Assembly (NCBI GenBank): GCA_035644395.1
Contig: DASQOR010000043.1
Span: forward strand, 62,001 to 126,000
DNA: 64,000 nt
Reading direction: 5' to 3'
From: JBGPLJ01 sp035644395
GTDB taxonomy: Bacteria; Pseudomonadota; Gammaproteobacteria; Steroidobacterales; Steroidobacteraceae
Positions within the stretch are counted from its first letter, which is position 1. Every line of letters begins with the position of its first letter. Of this stretch, positions 53,789 through 62,995 are shown in pieces. The position numbers were made by a program, and so were the translations under genes. The notes beneath the pieces are model-generated. The model had not been told where the DNA came from, did not search any database, and saw nothing but the letters and a program-made list of their open reading frames with translations.

Positions 53789-54358
53789 CTACTGCTTCGA
53801 GCGCGAGATATAGGCGCCCGTGCGCGTATCGATACGCAGGATCTCGCCTTCGTTGATGAAGAGCGGCACCCGCACCACGGCACCCGTCTCGAGCTTCGCG
53901 GACTTCTGCCCGCCGGTCGCCGTGTCGCCGCGCAGGCCCGGATCCGTTTCGATGACCTTGAGATCCACATGCGCGGGCGGCGTGACCTGCAGCGGCACGC
54001 CGTTCCAGAGCGTCACGATGCAGCTGACGCCGTCCTTCATCCATTGCGCGCCATCGCCCACCGCTTGCTTGCCGGCCGTGTGCTGCTCGAAAGTCTCCGG
54101 CACCATGAAATGCCAGAAGCCGCCGTCCGTGTACAGGTACTGCATATCGACGTCGACGACATCCGCGCCTTCCAGCGTATCGCCCGACTTGAAGGTGCGC
54201 TCGATGACGCGGCCCGTCTTGAGATTGCGGATCTTCACGCGGTTGAAGGCCTGGCCCTTGCCCGGCTTGACGAATTCGTTCTCGACGATCGAGTAGGGGT
54301 CGCCGTCGAGGAGAACCTTGACGCCCGACCGCAATTCGCTGGTGCTGTAGCTCGACAT
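53789..54358 (-). CDS. efp: Elongation factor P
   Basis: 189 residues, three beta-barrel domains. The tip loop reads FVKPGKGQAFNRV with Lys34, the residue beta-lysylated by EpmA, which is encoded nearby. EF-P relieves ribosomes stalled at polyproline. The Pro-rich linkers of FimV, the DedD-like protein and the H1-like protein are potential clients. The ATG at 54358 is the family start; an upstream in-frame extension is not conserved. Confidence 0.97.
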   Translation of the reverse strand: MSSYSTSELRSGVKVLLDGDPYSIVENEFVKPGKGQAFNRVKIRNLKTGRVIERTFKSGDTLEGADVVDVDMQYLYTDGGFWHFMVPETFEQHTAGKQAVGDGAQWMKDGVSCIVTLWNGVPLQVTPPAHVDLKVIETDPGLRGDTATGGQKSAKLETGAVVRVPLFINEGEILRIDTRTGAYISRSKQ

Positions 54359-54579
54359 GGTCTCGCTGCTCGTGGCTTGGGTTGGCGACGCCGCTTGCCG
54401 ATTCTGTGACGAGCCGCAAGGCCTGCACCGGGGCGTCCAAAAAAAGGCCGCGTATGATAGCCGCAAGACCTCTCCCAGGCCAGCTTGAGCGGGTCCGCCC
54501 CGCACGGAGCGCCTTGGACGGGGTGCTACAATCCGCCGCCCTTTTTTCGAGCCCCTTAAGAGCCCCCGAGGAGCGAATC

Positions 54580-56640
54580 TTGAGCGAAGCCGGCGCCGTG
54601 CCCATGATCGTCATGACGCGCAGCCAGGACCACGTCGAGGCCGTGAACTCGACGCTGCGCAATGCCGGCCACCCCGCGCACTGCACGTGGATCTCGGACC
54701 TGAGGGACCTCTCCGACGCGCTCACGCAGATCAATCCGGAGCTGCTCGTCTGCTTCAGCGAGGAGCAGGGCATCGACCTCGGGACGATCATGAAGGTCCG
54801 CAATCAGTTCGGCCCGGAAGTGCCGGTGCTCATCGTCCGCGCGCGGGTCGACGAGGAAGTGATCGCCGAGGCGATGCGGGCCGGCGCCCAGGACGTGATC
54901 TCGCTCGCCAACCGCAATCGCCTGCAATCGGTCGTCACACGCGAGCTCAGGGCGTTCCGTCTCGAGCGTGCGCTCAATGCGACGCTCAATTCCGCGCGCG
55001 AGTACAAGCAGCAGCTGCAGACCTTCATGACGGGATCGGCGGATGCGATCGCGCACGTGGCCGACGGCATCGTCGTCGACGCAAATCCCGCCTGGCTCGA
55101 GCTCTTCGGATTCCCGGACGCCGAGAGCCTGGTCGGCCAGCCGCTCATGGACCTGTTCGACGCCGATCGCCAGGCCGCGCTCAAAGGCGCGCTGGTCGCG
55201 ACGATGCAGGGCAAGTGGAGCGATCACGCATTGCGCATGAATGCCCAGCTGTCGGACGGCTCGCTGCTCGCACTGGAACTGACGCTCGACCGCTCCGAGT
55301 TCGACGGCGAAGCCTGCGTGCGCGTCTGCGTGCCGACGCGCAAGGACGACGACCACGAGATCGAGGAGCAACTGCAGGAAGCCGTGCGCACGGATCCGTC
55401 GACCGGATTCCTGCACCGCAAGTATTTCATCGACGCGGCGCGCGCCCGCCTGCAGCAGCCGGTCAAGGGCGGCGTGCGCTACGTGGCGTACCTGAAGCCG
55501 GACAAGTTCGCGGCGATCCAGGGCGACATCGGCATCATGGCGAGCGAGGACTTCCTGGTCGCGTTTGCAGAACTGCTGCGCGATCAGCTGCAGCCGAGCG
55601 ACGTCGCCGGCCGCTTCGGCGGCAACAGTTTCGCGGCGCTCCTCGAGCGCGGCACCACCCGGGACGTCGAAGCTTGGGCCGAGCATGTCGTGCAGAAGAT
55701 CGGCGCAAACACGTTCCTGGTCGCCGACAAGTCGCTGACCGCCACCTGCACCGTCGGCCTCGGCATGCTGCCCTCGACCAATCCGGACCTCGCTTCCGCC
55801 CTGAGCGACGCCGCATCCGCGAATCGGCGGGGCCGGGACCAGGGCGGCAACCAGTTCTACGTCGTCGACAAGTCCGATACCGACACGCGCGTGCAGGCCT
55901 ACGACAAGATCTGGGTGAAGCACATCAAGTCCGCTCTCATGGAGAACCGCTTCCGGCTCGTGCAGCAGCCGATCGCGAGCCTGCAGGGCGACGACAAGGG
56001 CATGTTCGACGTGCTGGTGCGCATGCTCGATGAGCAGCAGAAGGAAGTGCTGCCGTCCGAATTCATGCAGGCGGCGGAGCGCAACGACCTCTTGAAGAAC
56101 ATCGATCGCTGGGTCATCGGCGCGTCGATGTCTTTCTGCGCGGCGCGCAAGCCGAGCTGCATTTTCGTGCGGCTCTCCAGGGACACGGTGATCGACAAGT
56201 CGCTCGCCACCTGGCTCGGCAACCAGCTCAAGGCGAGCAAGGTCGACCCGGCCCGCATCTGCTTCCAGGTGACGGAAGACACGGCGGCGCAGTACCTGAA
56301 TCAGACCCGTGAGATGATCAAGACCCTGAAGCCGATGGGGTTTCGCCTGGCGCTCGAGCACCTCGGCGCGGGCCGCGACCCGGCTTCGCTCATCGAGCAC
56401 CTCGCGGTCGATTTCGTGAAGATCGACGGCTCGCTCATGCAGGGCCTTGCCAGCAATCCGATCCTGCAGCAGAAGGTGAAGGGCCTCGTCGATATCGCGA
56501 AGCGCAAGAAGATCGAAACGATCGCCGAGCGCGTCGAGGACGCCAATACGATGGCGGTGCTCTGGCAGCTCGGCATCGAATTCATCCAGGGGTATTTCGT
56601 CAACGCACCCGAAGAAGTGGTGCTCAAAGCCGAGCGATAA
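54580..56640 (+). CDS. FimX-like regulator: receiver, PAS, degenerate GGDEF and degenerate EAL
   Basis: 686 residues starting at TTG, chosen because GAGGAG stands five bases before it and no ATG fits better. Order: receiver-like domain (VPMIVMTRSQDHVEAVNSTL, to about 130), PAS (TFMTGSADAIAHVADGIVVD, 150-265), GGDEF with GGNSF instead of GGDEF (near 346), and EAL with DVLVR instead of EALLR (near 476) and EHLGAG instead of DDFG. Both catalytic sites are lost, as in FimX, where the EAL domain binds c-di-GMP and steers type IV pilus assembly. Divergent from efp. Confidence 0.87.
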   Translation: MSEAGAVPMIVMTRSQDHVEAVNSTLRNAGHPAHCTWISDLRDLSDALTQINPELLVCFSEEQGIDLGTIMKVRNQFGPEVPVLIVRARVDEEVIAEAMRAGAQDVISLANRNRLQSVVTRELRAFRLERALNATLNSAREYKQQLQTFMTGSADAIAHVADGIVVDANPAWLELFGFPDAESLVGQPLMDLFDADRQAALKGALVATMQGKWSDHALRMNAQLSDGSLLALELTLDRSEFDGEACVRVCVPTRKDDDHEIEEQLQEAVRTDPSTGFLHRKYFIDAARARLQQPVKGGVRYVAYLKPDKFAAIQGDIGIMASEDFLVAFAELLRDQLQPSDVAGRFGGNSFAALLERGTTRDVEAWAEHVVQKIGANTFLVADKSLTATCTVGLGMLPSTNPDLASALSDAASANRRGRDQGGNQFYVVDKSDTDTRVQAYDKIWVKHIKSALMENRFRLVQQPIASLQGDDKGMFDVLVRMLDEQQKEVLPSEFMQAAERNDLLKNIDRWVIGASMSFCAARKPSCIFVRLSRDTVIDKSLATWLGNQLKASKVDPARICFQVTEDTAAQYLNQTREMIKTLKPMGFRLALEHLGAGRDPASLIEHLAVDFVKIDGSLMQGLASNPILQQKVKGLVDIAKRKKIETIAERVEDANTMAVLWQLGIEFIQGYFVNAPEEVVLKAER

Positions 56641-56724
56641 ACCGGTGCCGGTGTTGGATAACTGGGGACTTGGGTCGCAGCCCTAACCCAAATCCCCAGT
56701 TATCCAACACCGGCACCGGTTTAT
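56637..56724. repeat. 39-bp inverted repeat joining the stop codons of the FimX-like gene and parC
   Basis: Arms 56637-56675 and 56686-56724 match at 38 of 39 positions around a 10-base spacer. The TAA of each convergent gene lies in the outer end of an arm, so the repeat supplies both stop codons. Arm core: TTGGATAACTGGGGAC. It is likely a bidirectional terminator and may be a REP-type element. Confidence 0.75.
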
Positions 56725-58964
56725 TCGATTTCCAGGCGATCGACCTTGCGCCAGCCGCGGGGCAGCAGCCCGCCGCGCTGGGCACGCTGGCCGCGGTAAT
56801 CCTTGAGCTCGCTCGCGTTGAGTGTCATGCGGCGCTCGCCGCTTACGATCACGAGTTTCTGCTCGGAGGTCACGACGGCAAGGCCCGTGAGGATCTCCTC
56901 GCGCGTCGCGGCCTTCTTGCCGGAAATGCCGAAGAGCTTGTTGCCCTTGCCCTTCGGGAGCTCGGGCACGTCGGTCACCGGGAATACGAGAAGGCGCCCC
57001 TCGCTGCTCACGACGGCAACCACAGGATCGCCCGCCGCCGGCACCGGCGCCGCCGGCAGCACGCCTGCGCCCTCCGGCACCCGCAACACGCCCTTGCCGG
57101 CGCGATTGCGCCCGTGCATCTCCTTCAGCCGCACGCTGAAGCCGTAGCCGACATCGCTCGCGATGAGCCAGAGGTCATCGGGTTCGCCGATGAGGACCGC
57201 GGGGAATTTCGCGCCGTCGGGCGGATCGATGCGGCCGGACAGTGGTTCGCCCTGCCCGCGTGCCGACGGCAATGTATGTGCCAGCAGGCTGTACGCACGG
57301 CCCGTGCTGTCGAGGAACACGGCGAATTGCGTGCTGCGGCCCTTGGCGCTCGCCTGATAGGCGTCGCCCGTCTTGTACTGAAACGTGCGCGGATCGATGT
57401 CGTGGCCCTTCGCCTGCCGCACCCAGCCCGCGGTGGATAGCACGACCGTCACCGGCTCGCTCGTGACCAGTTCCGTCTCGTCGATCGCCTGCGCCTCGGC
57501 ACGCTCGATGATGCGCGTGCGGCGCTCGTCGCCGTAGATCTCGGCGTCGGCCTCGATCTCCTCGCGCACGAGCTTGCGCAGGCGTGCCTTGCTCTTCAAG
57601 GTTCCTTCGAGTTCCGCCGCTTCCTCCGCGAGCTCCTGCTGCTCCGCCTTGATCTTCAGTTCCTCGAGCTTCGCGAGGTGACGGAGCTTGGTCTCGAGGA
57701 TGGCCTCCGCTTGCCGGTCGGAGAGCTTGAAGCGCTTCATCAGCACGGGCTTCGGCTCTTCCTCGCGCCGGATGATGCGGATGATCTCGTCAAGGTTGAG
57801 ATAGGCGATGAGGAGGCCGTCGAGGATGTGCAGGCGCGCCTGTACTTTCTCGAGCCGGAAGTTGAGCCGCTTGGTGACCGTCTTGATGCGGAACTCGAGC
57901 CATTCCGTCAGCAGGTCCTTCAGTCCCATCACTCGCGGCCGGCCGTCGAGCGCGATCACGTTGAGATTCACGCGATAGTTGCGCTCGAGATCGGTCGTCG
58001 CAAAGAGGTGCGCCATCAGCTGTTCGGTGTCGACGCGGTTCGAGCGCGGCACGATGACAATACGCGTTGGATTCTCGTGATCCGATTCATCGCGCACGTC
58101 CTCGACCATCGGCAGTTTCTTCGCCCGCATCTGCTCGGCGACCTGCTCGATGAGCTTCGAGCCCGAGACCTGGTACGGCAGCGCCGTGATGACGATCGCG
58201 CCGTCCTCCTCCTCGAACGATGCGCGCGCCTTGTAACTGCCATTACCGCTCTCGTAGATCTGGATGAGGTCGGCGCGCGGCGAAACGATTTCACCGCCGG
58301 TCGGCAGGTCGGGCCCCGGCAGGTGCTTCATGAGCTTGCGGACGGTCGCATCCGGGTCGTCGATGAGGTGGATCAGCGCCGCCGCGAGCTCGCGCAGATT
58401 GTGCGGCGGAATGTCGGTCGACATGCCGACCGCGATGCCGCTGCCACCGTTCAGCAGGAGGTTCGGCAGGCGGGCCGGCATGAGCGTCGGCTCTTCCATC
58501 GTGCCGTCGAAATTCGGCACCCAGTCGACGGTGCCCTGGTCGAGCTCGGACAGCAGCACGGCGGCATAGGGAGTCAGGCGCGATTCGGTGTAGCGCATCG
58601 CCGCGAATGACTTGGGGTCGTCGGGCGAGCCCCAGTTGCCCTGGCCATCGACGATTGGATAGCGATAGGAGAAATCCTGCGCCATGTGCACCATGGCTTC
58701 GTAGCACGCGGAATCGCCGTGCGGATGGAACTTGCCGATGACATCGCCGACGGTACGCGCGGATTTCTTGTGCTTCGCTCCTGCCGAGAGGCCGAGCTCG
58801 CTCATCGCATAAATGATGCGGCGCTGGACCGGCTTCAGGCCGTCGCAGAGATTCGGCAGCGCCCGGTCGAGGATGACGTACATCGAATAGTCGAGGTAGG
58901 CCTTCTCCGCGAAAGTCTTGAGCGGCTTCTTCTCCACGCCTTCGAAGTTGAGTTCGTCCTGCAT
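56721..58964 (-). CDS. parC: DNA topoisomerase IV subunit A
   Basis: About 747 residues from the ATG at 58964. The quinolone-determining stretch reads GKFHPHGDSACYEAMVHMAQ with the wild-type Ser and Glu; the active Tyr is in AAMRYTESRL. The C-terminal beta-pinwheel is ParC-like and lacks the GyrA box. It decatenates replicated chromosomes. The ATG overlaps the parE stop by one base (TGATG). Confidence 0.96.
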   Translation of the reverse strand: MQDELNFEGVEKKPLKTFAEKAYLDYSMYVILDRALPNLCDGLKPVQRRIIYAMSELGLSAGAKHKKSARTVGDVIGKFHPHGDSACYEAMVHMAQDFSYRYPIVDGQGNWGSPDDPKSFAAMRYTESRLTPYAAVLLSELDQGTVDWVPNFDGTMEEPTLMPARLPNLLLNGGSGIAVGMSTDIPPHNLRELAAALIHLIDDPDATVRKLMKHLPGPDLPTGGEIVSPRADLIQIYESGNGSYKARASFEEEDGAIVITALPYQVSGSKLIEQVAEQMRAKKLPMVEDVRDESDHENPTRIVIVPRSNRVDTEQLMAHLFATTDLERNYRVNLNVIALDGRPRVMGLKDLLTEWLEFRIKTVTKRLNFRLEKVQARLHILDGLLIAYLNLDEIIRIIRREEEPKPVLMKRFKLSDRQAEAILETKLRHLAKLEELKIKAEQQELAEEAAELEGTLKSKARLRKLVREEIEADAEIYGDERRTRIIERAEAQAIDETELVTSEPVTVVLSTAGWVRQAKGHDIDPRTFQYKTGDAYQASAKGRSTQFAVFLDSTGRAYSLLAHTLPSARGQGEPLSGRIDPPDGAKFPAVLIGEPDDLWLIASDVGYGFSVRLKEMHGRNRAGKGVLRVPEGAGVLPAAPVPAAGDPVVAVVSSEGRLLVFPVTDVPELPKGKGNKLFGISGKKAATREEILTGLAVVTSEQKLVIVSGERRMTLNASELKDYRGQRAQRGGLLPRGWRKVDRLEIE

Positions 58965-60853
58965 CAGGAGACTTCGGCGAGATTGCCTTTCTCTTCCAGC
59001 CACTCGCGCCGGTCCGAAGCGCGCTTCTTCGCGAGCATCATGTCCATCAGCTGGTCGGTCTTGTCCGCGCCCGTGATGGTGAGCTGGGCGAGGCGCCGGC
59101 TCTGCGGTGCCATGGTCGTCTCGCGCAGCTGCGACGGATTCATTTCCCCGAGGCCCTTGAAGCGCGTGACGACGACCTTGCCGCGCGCGCCTTCCTTCTC
59201 CAGGCGCTCGAGGAGCTTCTTGCGCTCGTCTTCATCGAGCGCGTAGTACACGGTCTTGCCCACATCGACCCGAAAGAGCGGTGGCATGCAGACATAGATG
59301 TGTCCGCCGCTCACCAGCGGGCGGAAGTGGCGCAGGAAAAGCGCGCACAGCAGGGTCGCGATGTGCTCGCCGTCGGAATCCGCGTCCGCGAGGATGCAGA
59401 CCTTGTGATAGCGCAGGCCGCTGATGTCGCTCGACCCCGGGTCGACGCCTAGGGCCACGCTGATGTCATGCACCTCCAGCGACTGCAGCACCGCGGCCGG
59501 CTCGACTTCCCATGTGTTCAGGATCTTGCCGCGCAAAGGCATGATCGCCTGGTAGCCGCGATCGCGTGCCTGCTTCGCGGAGCCGCCGGCCGAATCGCCT
59601 TCCACCAGGAAGAGTTCGGAGCGCTCCGGGTCTTGAGTCGTGCAGTCCGCGAGTTTTCCGGGCAATGCGGGTCCCGCGACCACGCGCTTGCGCAAGACCT
59701 TCTGCGACGCCTTGACTCGCTCCTGGGCATTCTCGATCGCGAACTGCGCGATCTTCTCGCCGGCATCCGGGTGCTGGTTGAGCCAGAGCGCAAACGCGTC
59801 CTTCACGATGCCCTGAACGAACGCTGCCGCCTCGCGCGCAACCAGACGCTCCTTGGTCTGGCCGGCGAATTGCGCATTCGCCATCTTGATCGACAGCACG
59901 TAAGCGACGTGCGTCCAGACGTCCTCCGCCGTCAGCTTCAGCCCGCGCGGCACGAGATTGCGGAACTCGCAGAACTCGCGCACGGCCTCTGCGACACCGA
60001 CGCGCAGGCCGTTGACGTGCGTGCCGCCTTCCACAGTCGGAATGAGGTTGACGTAGCTCTCGGCGGTGAGTTCGCCGCCATCGGGCACCCAGGCAAAGGC
60101 CCATTCGACCGAGCCGGTATCGCCCTTGACCTCGCCCGCCTGGGGCTCGTCGGGCAGACGCTCCTTGTCACCCAGCTGTTCCGCGAGATAGTCCTTGAGG
60201 CCGCCGGTATAGAACCACTCGTCCTTTTCGCCCGTCGCCTCATTCTTGAACTTGACCCTGAGGCCCGGGCAGAGCACGGCTTTCGCCCGCAGCACGTGCT
60301 TCAACTTCGGCACGGAGTACTTGTCCGAATCGAAGTACTGCGGGTCGGCCCAGTATTTCACCGTCGTGCCGGTGTTGCGCTGGCCGACCTCGCCGATGGC
60401 CTCGAGCTTCGAATGGACGCGGCCGTCCTTGAAACTGATGTTGTATTCCTTGCCGCCGCGACGCACCCAGCACTCCAGGTGCTTCGACAGCGCATTGACG
60501 ACGGAGACGCCGACTCCATGCAGGCCGCCCGCGTACTGGTAGTTCTTGTCGGAGAACTTGCCGCCCGCGTGCAGGCGCGTGAGGATCAGCTCGACGCCGC
60601 TCACCTTCTCCTTCGGATGAATGTCGACGGGCATGCCGCGGCCGTCGTCCTCGACCTCGAGCGCACCGTCCTTGAAGAGCGTGACGCTGATGTTGCTGCA
60701 GTGGCCGGCAAGGGCTTCGTCGACGCTGTTGTCGATGACTTCGTGGGCGAGGTGGTTCGGGCGGCTGGTGTCGGTGTACATGCCGGGGCGGCGACGCACC
60801 GGGTCGAGACCCGACAGGACTTCGATGTCGGAGGCGGTATACGACTGGGCCAT
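58964..60853 (-). CDS. parE: DNA topoisomerase IV subunit B
   Basis: 629 residues from ATG 60853. GHKL ATPase motifs: EVIDNSVDEALAGHC, DDGRGMPVDIH and YAGGLHGVGVSVVNALS. The TOPRIM domain has LVEGDSAGGSAKQARDRGYQ and ILADADSDGEHIATL. The small size and direct pairing with parC identify it as ParE, not GyrB. Confidence 0.97.
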   Translation of the reverse strand: MAQSYTASDIEVLSGLDPVRRRPGMYTDTSRPNHLAHEVIDNSVDEALAGHCSNISVTLFKDGALEVEDDGRGMPVDIHPKEKVSGVELILTRLHAGGKFSDKNYQYAGGLHGVGVSVVNALSKHLECWVRRGGKEYNISFKDGRVHSKLEAIGEVGQRNTGTTVKYWADPQYFDSDKYSVPKLKHVLRAKAVLCPGLRVKFKNEATGEKDEWFYTGGLKDYLAEQLGDKERLPDEPQAGEVKGDTGSVEWAFAWVPDGGELTAESYVNLIPTVEGGTHVNGLRVGVAEAVREFCEFRNLVPRGLKLTAEDVWTHVAYVLSIKMANAQFAGQTKERLVAREAAAFVQGIVKDAFALWLNQHPDAGEKIAQFAIENAQERVKASQKVLRKRVVAGPALPGKLADCTTQDPERSELFLVEGDSAGGSAKQARDRGYQAIMPLRGKILNTWEVEPAAVLQSLEVHDISVALGVDPGSSDISGLRYHKVCILADADSDGEHIATLLCALFLRHFRPLVSGGHIYVCMPPLFRVDVGKTVYYALDEDERKKLLERLEKEGARGKVVVTRFKGLGEMNPSQLRETTMAPQSRRLAQLTITGADKTDQLMDMMLAKKRASDRREWLEEKGNLAEVS

Positions 60854-60932
60854 CTTCACACGGCAAACGGGCGCGCCGGGGAAAGCGCGGCGCGATTCTA
60901 CAGGCGGGGTACCCCAGCCGAAAGGGTATCGA

Positions 60933-61517
60933 TCAATCGAGATCGGCGAGCAATGACGCGGCGGACGCTTCCGGCACCGGTTCGAGCGCGTGCGAGTACG
61001 CCGGATGGTCGATTCCGAGCGCCAGGACGGCCCCCTTGCGAAGCTCCGATTTCATCTCCCCGGTGAGTTCGAAGCGCAGGAAGTGAACCGCCGAGGTCTT
61101 CTCGGCGTTCTCGCGCTCCAGGTCTTCATCGGCGATGGCGTAGACCCTGGGCAACCGGCCAACCGCCACCCAGCAACGGTCCTCGACGCCCTTGAGGCGC
61201 GAAAGCGCCGCCGCGCGCTCCGTGGGGTCCGGGTACTCGATCATGAACGTCACCTTCCAGTTGCTGCCGTCTGGAATGAGCGGGTTGTAGGCGCCGAGCT
61301 CCTCCTCGATGCCGCCCTGCTCGAAGGTGCGCTCCGCCCGCAGCATTTCCTGCACCTGGTAGTGGATGGTCGCGCGATCTTCGAAGCACCAGGTGGTGTT
61401 CGGGCCCACCTGCAGTGTCCGCGGCTTCTTGTGCGCGATGATGCGTTCGCGCCAGGCCGATCGTTCGCGCGCGTACTGCTCGAGTGACAGGAGATCATCG
61501 CGGGTCAGGGGCTGCAT
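60933..61517 (-). CDS. DUF3501 protein of the rubrerythrin operon
   Basis: 194 residues from ATG 61517. Recognised as DUF3501 from LTRDDLLSLEQYARERSAWR, VGPNTTWCFEDRATIHYQVQ, EMLRAERTFE and AYNPLIPDGSNWKVTFMIEY. No catalytic motif is known for the family, and no signal peptide or membrane helix is seen, so it is cytosolic. It regularly accompanies rubrerythrin and a CCG-domain Fe-S protein, as here (10-base gap). A role in peroxide or iron handling is inferred from this company only. Confidence 0.85.
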   Translation of the reverse strand: MQPLTRDDLLSLEQYARERSAWRERIIAHKKPRTLQVGPNTTWCFEDRATIHYQVQEMLRAERTFEQGGIEEELGAYNPLIPDGSNWKVTFMIEYPDPTERAAALSRLKGVEDRCWVAVGRLPRVYAIADEDLERENAEKTSAVHFLRFELTGEMKSELRKGAVLALGIDHPAYSHALEPVPEASAASLLADLD

Positions 61518-61527
61518 GATCCGTCCG

Positions 61528-62892
61528 CTAGATGCCGTACGCCTGCCGCAGCAGCGCAAGCGGATGTTCCGGGGCGCGCGCTTGCGTAAGTCCGGACTCG
61601 AGCTGATGCCCCGCCATCGGACAATCGCTCGAGTAGTGATCCGCGCCCGACGAGTCCACTTTCTGCATGACCGGCCGGCCGATCTTCATCGAGGCTGCGC
61701 GATACTCCTTCTTCACCGCGTAAGTGCCGTTGTGCCCCGAACAGCGTTCGATGGGCTCAACCTGGGTGCCCGGAATGAGTGCGAGCACGTCGCGCGTCTT
61801 GAGTCCCATGTTCTGCACGCGCAGGTGGCATGCGACGTGATAAGAGATGCGGCCGAGGTCCTTCTTGAAATCGGTGCGCAGGAGGCCCGCCTTGTGGCGC
61901 AGCCACAGGTATTCGAAGGGGTCGAAGATCGCGCTCTGGACCTTGCGCACGTCCGGGTCGTCCGGGAACAGCAGTGGCAGCTCCTGCTTGTACATCAGCA
62001 CGCAGGACGGAATCGCCGCGACGATGTCGTAGCCGGCGTCGACCATCGCGCCCAGCGCCGGAATATTCGTCGCTTTCAGCCTGCCGACGCCCTCGAGGTC
62101 GCCGAGCTCGAGTTTCGGCATGCCGCAACACTTCTCATCGGCGGCAAGGATCACGCCGATGCCGTTGTACTTCAGCACGGCGGCCAGGTCCGATACGAGT
62201 CCGGGATCGTTCCGGTTGCCGTAGCAGGTGACGAAGATAGCGACCTTGCCCCGGGTTTCCGCTGTCGCCTGAGCAGCGGCGGCGGCCGGATCGGCGGCGA
62301 ATTGCTTGCGAAAGGTCCGGCGGTGGTACTGCGGAACCGGCGCCGTGCGGTCCACTCCGAGCGTCTTTTCGAGCAAGGCACGGCCGCCCCGGCTGCGATT
62401 CGTCGCATTCACGATCTCATTGACGACCGGAATGGCGGCAATGCGTCCGACGACGTCGGTTGCGCTCAGGATCTTGTCGCGGGTGCGAGTTTCACCGTCG
62501 CGGAAATGGACCGCCTTCGCGCGCAGCATGAGATGAGGAAAGTCGACGTTCCAGGGATGCGGAGGCACGTACGGACATTTCGTCATGTAGCACATGTCGC
62601 AGAGGTAACAGTGCTCCACCACCTTGCCGAAGTCGGCCTTCGCGACGTCCGCCACCTCGCCCCTGGCGGTGGCATCCACGAGATCGAAGAGCGTCGGGAA
62701 CGAATTGCACAGGCTGAAACAGCGCCGGCAGCCGTGGCAGATGTCGAAGACGCGCTCGAGTTCCTTGTCGAGCGCGGCGTGCTCGTAGAAATCTGGCGAC
62801 TGCCAGTCGATGGGATGACGGGTCGGCGCCTCGAGGCTCCCTTCGCGGCCCGCGGCGAGTCGTCGATCTTTGACGCCCGAATCCTGGGCCAA
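61528..62892 (-). CDS. Two-cluster ferredoxin / CCG-domain protein (heterodisulfide reductase-like)
   Basis: 454 residues. Two [4Fe-4S] sites near residues 50 and 93: CHGCRRCFSLC and CYLCDMCYMTKCP. A C-terminal half follows with a CCG motif (DEKCCGMPKLELGDLEGVGR), a single conserved Cys in RCSGHNGTYAVKKEY, and ACHLRVQNMGLKT. The architecture resembles GlpC and HdrD subunits, which pass electrons to or from membrane carriers or disulfides. No membrane segment is present. Between rubrerythrin and DUF3501 it is the obvious candidate to deliver electrons to rubrerythrin, which here lacks its own rubredoxin domain. That role is inference. Confidence 0.87.
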   Translation of the reverse strand: MAQDSGVKDRRLAAGREGSLEAPTRHPIDWQSPDFYEHAALDKELERVFDICHGCRRCFSLCNSFPTLFDLVDATARGEVADVAKADFGKVVEHCYLCDMCYMTKCPYVPPHPWNVDFPHLMLRAKAVHFRDGETRTRDKILSATDVVGRIAAIPVVNEIVNATNRSRGGRALLEKTLGVDRTAPVPQYHRRTFRKQFAADPAAAAAQATAETRGKVAIFVTCYGNRNDPGLVSDLAAVLKYNGIGVILAADEKCCGMPKLELGDLEGVGRLKATNIPALGAMVDAGYDIVAAIPSCVLMYKQELPLLFPDDPDVRKVQSAIFDPFEYLWLRHKAGLLRTDFKKDLGRISYHVACHLRVQNMGLKTRDVLALIPGTQVEPIERCSGHNGTYAVKKEYRAASMKIGRPVMQKVDSSGADHYSSDCPMAGHQLESGLTQARAPEHPLALLRQAYGI

Positions 62893-62936
62893 GCCTCACC
62901 TCGACACATGAACTGGCGAACCACACTCCTGCCGAT

Positions 62937-62961
62937 GGGGACAGACCAGAGGTCTGTCCCC
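62937..62961. repeat. Short palindrome GGGGACAGACC-AGA-GGTCTGTCCCC in the rubrerythrin operon
   Basis: Perfect 11-bp arms around AGA, located in the 103-base gap between the rubrerythrin and CCG-protein genes. The outer GGGGACAGA word matches the arm of the fabI-ppiD element. As an intra-operon hairpin it could cause partial termination or mark a processing point, making rubrerythrin mRNA more abundant than the rest. Confidence 0.65.
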
Positions 62962-62995
62962 GGACAGGTGCCCTTAAGTCAGCGAATGCCGGACG

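Noticed and set aside
54556..56400. A 614-residue minus-strand open frame opposite the FimX-like gene
   Set aside because: Arg/Leu/Ala/His-rich shadow of a strongly supported coding frame; no start signal or domain.
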